DNA of 64,000 nt from NCBI GenBank assembly GCA_937997955.1, contig CALLDR010000202.1:1-64000 (forward strand), written 5' to 3'. Origin of the DNA: an uncultured Emergencia sp. (GTDB taxonomy: Bacteria > Bacillota > Clostridia > Peptostreptococcales > Anaerovoracaceae). Positions 60,772 to 64,000 of the stretch are shown in pieces. Position numbers and translations under genes: made by a program. Position 1 is the stretch's first letter, and each line of letters opens with the position of its first letter. A model generated the notes under the pieces. That model saw only the letters and a list, made by a program, of their open reading frames with translations, ran no database searches and was not told where the DNA came from.

Positions 60772-60930
60772 TTAGTTTTCTTCGGAAAACATGTCTTTTC
60801 CAACGCCGCAAAGCGGGCATTCGAAATCATCTGGCAGGTCCTCAAACTTTGTGCCTGGCTTAATGCCTTTATCCGGGCAGCCTGCTGCTTCGTCATATTC
60901 CCAGCCGCAAGCGTCACATACGTATTTCAT
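60772..60930 (-). CDS. Rubredoxin
   Basis: A 52-residue one-iron electron carrier. The iron ligands are C5 and C8 (CDACG) and C38 and C41 (CPLCG), with the typical WEYDEAAG turn and [11 protein letters not shown] core. Rubredoxins shuttle electrons to oxygen- or peroxide-detoxifying enzymes and other reductases in anaerobes. The ATG follows GGAAGGAGG. It is monocistronic, with a strong promoter and a strong terminator, as expected for an abundant small protein. Confidence 0.96.
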   Translation of the reverse strand: MKYVCDACGWEYDEAAGCPDKGIKPGTKFEDLPDDFECPLCGVGKDMFSEEN

Positions 60931-60961
60931 TTCAGTTGCCTCCTTCCCTCATAATAACCCT

Positions 60962-60989
60962 ATTATATCAAACTGGTTTTTTTCGTCAA
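60962..60989 (-). promoter_or_regulatory. Promoter of the rubredoxin gene
   Basis: On the minus strand TTGACG (60989-60984) and TATAAT (60967-60962) are 16 bp apart, 32 bp before the ATG. Confidence 0.8.
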
Positions 60990-61090
60990 TATGATTTGCA
61001 AAAAACTCTTACTTGATTTTAACAGATATCGACGATGTTTTCACGATCGCGCAAATGCGGCTTCCATAGGAACGCCATAAATATAAACAG

Positions 61091-61171
61091 GACAAAAGCG
61101 GTTTCAGCTTTCCTGGAATTGCTTTTGTCATATTTCCTGCATCTTCCTGTCTTCTCTGAAACCGCTTCTGT
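61091..61171 (-). terminator. Competing inverted repeats after the LD-carboxypeptidase gene
   Basis: AAGCGGTTTCAG (61096-61107) pairs with CTGAAACCGCTT (61156-61167), with flanking GACA/TGTC. GACAAAAGC (61091-61099) can instead pair with GCTTTTGTC (61121-61129). The two folds exclude each other. There is no clear T-run. Confidence 0.5.
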
Positions 61172-61205
61172 CAAGGTATAAGCGTTTGTCTAAGTATGGG
61201 ATTTT

Positions 61206-62123
61206 CTATCTTTCCACCTCAAATATGATTGATTTGGTTTCCGTATCCATCTTGCACACAGCGCCCATCGGCAGAGTGATCATCGGAAATCCATGACCGG
61301 ACTGAACGTTGTACATGACCGGAATATCCATATCCCCGATGGCGTCCAGCACCACGCGGGTCATGTCAAATCCCTCTTCGTCCACGTTACAGCGGGTGAA
61401 CTGTCCCAGGATAATGCCCTTCACCTGATCCAGCAGTCCGGCGTTCTTCAGCTGATATACATGTCTGTCCAGATTGCCGATGTGTTCTCCGATCTCTTCG
61501 ATAAAGAGGATCTTCCCTTTGGTATCGATTTCATACGGCGTTCCCACCGACGCGCACAGCACCGTCAGATTGCCTCCGGTGATCTCACCTACAGCACAGC
61601 CCTCTCTGGCCACGCCGATCGGAAACCCTTCCGGCGCGCAGTAGGCATAAGTCTTGTCTGCCGTCAGGCTCTCAAAAAAGCCCTGCTTTGTCTCATCGTC
61701 GAACTGATCTACCACATTGGAAGAGATCATCGGCCCGTGAAAGGTCACTAAACCGCACTTCTGATTGAACAGAAGATGCAGGCTGGTGATATCACTGTAT
61801 CCCTGGAAGATCTTCGGGTTATTTCTGACCACATCCAGGTCTATATATGGAATGATGCGATTGGCTCCATCGCCGCCTCTGATACAGAAGATGGCTTCGA
61901 CCTCCGGATCCGCAAACATCCGGTTGATCCACTCGCCTCTTGCCTTCTCTTCGCCAGCCATGTAGCCGCCCTTGGATGCCGAAATATTATCCGCCTTCTT
62001 TATGCGAAAGCCCAGAGCCCTCATGGCCTTGCAGCATTGTTCCTGCCGTTCTTCCGATACGGGGGAGCTTGGGCTGACAAGGCCAATCACCGAGCCAGCC
62101 CTTAACTTTTCAGGATATTTCAT
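61206..62123 (-). CDS. LD-carboxypeptidase (S66 family)
   Basis: 305-residue serine peptidase that cleaves the L-D bond releasing terminal D-Ala from murein tetrapeptides, or related substrates (microcin-immunity MccF-type members cleave other amides). Family motifs: VIGLVSPSSPVSEER, the nucleophile elbow FCIRGGDGANRIIPYIDLD (usual RGGYG; Ser/Glu/His triad partly visible in TFHGPMISS and IGEHIGNLDRHVYQL). The nucleophile segment is unusual: GGYG is GGDGA here. ATG 62123 follows GAGAGGTG. It is the third gene behind spmA and spmB, sharing their sigma-54 promoter. Confidence 0.88.
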   Translation of the reverse strand: MKYPEKLRAGSVIGLVSPSSPVSEERQEQCCKAMRALGFRIKKADNISASKGGYMAGEEKARGEWINRMFADPEVEAIFCIRGGDGANRIIPYIDLDVVRNNPKIFQGYSDITSLHLLFNQKCGLVTFHGPMISSNVVDQFDDETKQGFFESLTADKTYAYCAPEGFPIGVAREGCAVGEITGGNLTVLCASVGTPYEIDTKGKILFIEEIGEHIGNLDRHVYQLKNAGLLDQVKGIILGQFTRCNVDEEGFDMTRVVLDAIGDMDIPVMYNVQSGHGFPMITLPMGAVCKMDTETKSIIFEVER

Positions 62124-62164
62124 GATATTCACCTCTCAATTCTTTAGTTATTTTAACTATGTGT

Positions 62165-62704
62165 TTAATAACCCCACATAATATTGACAATTACCGCTGA
62201 CATGATCAAAGAGAACAGGTCGCCAATGATGCCTGCAAACGGTGCCTGCCTTGCATTGGTGATGCCTACCGCTCCAAAGTATACAGCCAATACATAGAAA
62301 GTCGTTTCAGTGGAACCCATAGCTACAGATGCGATACGTCCGATCTGCGACTGTGTTCCATAGGTCTCCAGCAGTTCAGCCAGCATACCCTGCGCGCCGC
62401 CGCCAGACAGAGACCGCATGATACCCATCGGCAGAACTTCGCCAGGAAGACCTACAATATGAGTAATAGGATCCAAAATAGATACCAACCAGTCCATTCC
62501 GCCGGATGCTCGGAACATACCGATGGCGCATAGCATAGCTACCAGATAAGGGATAATCATAACACCTGTGGTGAAACCCTCCTTTGCTCCTTCAGTAAAG
62601 GAACTGTATACTGGAACCTTTCTGACGAACAATGCATAAACAGCCACAACCATGACCAATACAGGAATGGCGTATAAGGAAATAAAATTTAATACCGCTG
62701 CCAA
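62165..62704 (-). CDS. spmB: Spore maturation protein B
   Basis: 179-residue membrane protein with a nucleoside-recognition (Gate) domain: GFTTGVMIIPYLVAMLCAIGMF, GIMRSLSGGGAQGMLAE and MGSTETTFYVLAVYFGAVG. SpmA and SpmB are needed for spore core dehydration in Bacillus, and homologous pairs also occur outside sporulation. The start is TTG 62704 after GGAGGCGATTTAA, which overlaps the spmA stop region. The mechanism is unknown, with solute transport suspected. Confidence 0.92.
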   Translation of the reverse strand: MAAVLNFISLYAIPVLVMVVAVYALFVRKVPVYSSFTEGAKEGFTTGVMIIPYLVAMLCAIGMFRASGGMDWLVSILDPITHIVGLPGEVLPMGIMRSLSGGGAQGMLAELLETYGTQSQIGRIASVAMGSTETTFYVLAVYFGAVGITNARQAPFAGIIGDLFSLIMSAVIVNIMWGY

Positions 62705-63400
62705 TTAAATCGCCTCCTTTACATCTGCTGTGCTTGGGATCAGTGGATCGTCGCCAATATATTCTTCGTTGATCTGCAAGCGGCCAGCCGCTCTGTCTTT
62801 TTCTACCAGATAGTCATACCGGAAGATCTTGATCTTACCCAGCAGTTTTGTGGAGATAATGCAGACAAGGGCCGCAACTAAAGTTGTCAAAATTACAGGG
62901 CCGACAATCTCAGCCGCGCCAGCAGTTTCAACAGCGCTTCTCGTTGCGATGATGTTGGATGGGATTATGCAGATAGATCCAGTGGAAATTGCCATAACCA
63001 TACACTGATCATCTGTTGCGATGTTCTTGGTTTTGTTCAAAGTCTGCAGCTCCTGCATAGCTTTGATACCCAACGGTGTGCAAGCGTTGCCCAAACCCAA
63101 AATACTAGCAGCCATATACATGACAATAGCAGAGTTTGCTGGATGATCCTTTGGTACATTCGGGAACATGAATCTCAGCAAAGGCGCCAAAACCTTGCTC
63201 AGCTTCTCACAGAGACCTGCGTCTTCCATAACTTTCATCAGACCACAGAAAAAAGCCATAGAGCCAATGAGCCCGATAGCCAGTTCAACGGCAGTATCTG
63301 CAAATGCGAACAAATTGTCCTGCACGTCCTGGATAGTGCCGGTAAAGATTCCGGCAAGTACTGCGACAGCAACCAGTACTACCCAGATATAATTCATCAT
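62705..63400 (-). CDS. spmA: Spore maturation protein A
   Basis: 231-residue membrane protein of the Gate family, the usual partner of SpmB. Features: MNYIWVVLVAVAVLAGIF at the N-terminus, the AVELAIGLIGSMAFFCGLMKVMEDAGL segment in part, ASILGLGNACTPLGIKAM, and a C-terminal charged tail. The start ATGATG follows GGAGGTGG. It leads the spmA-spmB-LD-carboxypeptidase operon, which is preceded by a sigma-54-type promoter rather than an obvious sporulation-sigma promoter. Confidence 0.92.
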   Translation of the reverse strand: MMNYIWVVLVAVAVLAGIFTGTIQDVQDNLFAFADTAVELAIGLIGSMAFFCGLMKVMEDAGLCEKLSKVLAPLLRFMFPNVPKDHPANSAIVMYMAASILGLGNACTPLGIKAMQELQTLNKTKNIATDDQCMVMAISTGSICIIPSNIIATRSAVETAGAAEIVGPVILTTLVAALVCIISTKLLGKIKIFRYDYLVEKDRAAGRLQINEEYIGDDPLIPSTADVKEAI

Positions 63401-63460
63401 AAAAAACCACCTCCATTTTAGTTATATTGATGAATTGGAATAGATTACGTCCATAAATAT

Positions 63461-63476
63461 TGCAATTTTTGTGCCA
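63461..63476 (-). promoter_or_regulatory. Sigma-54 promoter of the spmAB-LD-carboxypeptidase operon
   Basis: On the minus strand 63476-63461 reads TGGCACAAAAATTGCA, a full match to TGGCAC-N5-TTGCA with the correct GG-to-GC spacing. Transcription would start near 63450, 50 nt before the spmA ATG. The cognate activator is not identified. Confidence 0.82.
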
Positions 63477-63490
63477 AAGAAAAAAAATAA

Positions 63491-63542
63491 AAAAAGCCGC
63501 ATGTTGGCTTAGAATCTTCCTAAAAAAATCGTACCCCCCCCC
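63491..63542. other. AT-rich stretch with small hairpin and nine-C run
   Basis: AAGCC (63494-63498) and GGCTT (63506-63510) form a 5-bp stem followed on the minus strand by a long T-rich run, a weak terminator with no obvious upstream minus-strand gene. A run of nine C's lies at 63534-63542. Confidence 0.35.
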
Positions 63543-63655
63543 AGTAAATTGGATTTAATATTTTTCATCCGATTTCATCCTTTTATTTCGTGGCTTTTTT
63601 GATGCCGTTCTCGCTATTACAAAAGTTCTGCCGCATTCATGTCAAAATGTTTCGG

Positions 63656-63684
63656 TTGTGCCGCCGAAAAAATTGTGCTATACT
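63656..63684 (+). promoter_or_regulatory. Promoter of the partial membrane protein gene
   Basis: TTGTGC (63656-63661) and TATACT (63679-63684) are 17 bp apart, about 50 bp before the ATG at 63737. Confidence 0.55.
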
Positions 63685-63736
63685 TACTTCTAAACTTATT
63701 TACCATATCCCACTATTGAGACAGGAGTATACAAAA

Positions 63737-64000
63737 ATGAAAAAAATCCCCTATACTTTCAGCACAAAGTCCAAGCAGATCTTCTATTTTACCATCATGG
63801 CCTACTTCCTGCTGAGACTGGTCGTTATCGTTGAAATAAAGCTGTTTCGTCTGGATGGCTACGAAGTTTATCTGGGGCCGAGCCTGCTGTACTATCTCCT
63901 GATCTTTGCCGCCGTGACGTTTCTCTTCTTTGGTTACAAGCTTTTCTTCACAATGTACGACGACAAGTCCGTCACATATTATAATCAGATTACAAGAAAG
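63737..64000 (+). CDS. Partial gene, membrane protein N-terminus
   Basis: 88 codons run off the window end. The product starts MKKIPYTFSTKSKQIFYF and has two hydrophobic segments (about residues 14-32 and 47-71) followed by a soluble stretch (MYDDKSVTYYNQITRK). CAGGAG precedes the ATG. I recognise no family from this part. Confidence 0.7.
   Translation, partial: MKKIPYTFSTKSKQIFYFTIMAYFLLRLVVIVEIKLFRLDGYEVYLGPSLLYYLLIFAAVTFLFFGYKLFFTMYDDKSVTYYNQITRK

Noticed and set aside
63491..63510. A terminator of a minus-strand gene upstream of spmA
   Set aside because: The stem is only 5 bp and no minus-strand gene is visible between it and the plus-strand gene at 63737.

Overview
The window looks like chromosome from a spore-forming, strictly anaerobic, amino-acid-fermenting member of the Clostridia (Bacillota). 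Evidence: spoIIE and spmA/spmB for sporulation; indolepyruvate:ferredoxin oxidoreductase (iorAB) for aromatic amino acid breakdown; two complete HydABC-type [FeFe]-hydrogenase operons; rubredoxin; and a Firmicute-type tilS-ftsH-coaX-dus gene string. Many ribosome binding sites are strong (AAGGAGG type). I would guess a lineage near Anaerovoracaceae/Eubacteriaceae, but that is inference only. No rRNA, tRNA, CRISPR array or prophage was seen.

Layout. 0.4-1.3 kb: AraC/GyrI-like regulator, followed by a gene-poor stretch holding a LexA-type box and two doubtful tiny ORFs. 1.8-11.7 kb (minus): a housekeeping string NYN/LOTUS protein - tilS - ftsH - pucR-type regulator - coaX - dusB - sortase-type surface protein - DUF3267 putative metalloprotease. 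11.9-13.3 kb: aldehyde dehydrogenase. 13.4-23.9 kb: a lower-GC block with a seven-gene dpp-like operon (serine hydrolase, D-aminopeptidase DppA, DppBCD, OppF-like ATPase, lipoprotein DppE). It reads from a near-perfect sigma-54 promoter, opposite a divergent sigma-54 activator gene, and a decayed Rpn-type gene lies at its right edge. 24.3-35.3 kb: spoIIE, an unknown membrane protein, an aminotransferase, a DUF2798 membrane protein behind a leader terminator, iorBA with a divergent GntR regulator, a YkvI-like transporter and a dead IS200/IS605 element. 35.4-39.5 kb: hydABC set 1 with a Rex-like operator. 39.9-44.4 kb: a TetR-controlled pair of ABC exporters. 44.9-47.1 kb: a leucine-rich-repeat surface protein. 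47.5-51.7 kb: hydABC set 2. 52.0-53.6 kb: ECF sigma factor and anti-sigma factor. 53.7-58.5 kb: another lower-GC block with an old-yellow-enzyme-type flavoprotein, a YjiH-type membrane protein and a divergent ArsR-type regulator. 58.6-61 kb: glutaminase, a B3/B4-domain protein and rubredoxin. 61.2-63.5 kb: spmA-spmB-LD-carboxypeptidase, preceded by a second consensus sigma-54 promoter. The window ends inside an unknown membrane protein gene.

How the parts may fit. IorAB makes reduced ferredoxin, which the HydABC enzymes can balance against NADH by making or using H2; the first set appears to be NADH/NAD+-responsive through Rex. The two sigma-54 promoters both precede genes tied to peptidoglycan-type or D-peptides: D-aminopeptidase plus dipeptide importer in one case, LD-carboxypeptidase plus SpmAB in the other. 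That shared theme is the most interesting regulatory pattern in the window. A second theme is the repeated occurrence of short imperfect tandem repeats, often strand-biased in purines, in the gaps between operons.
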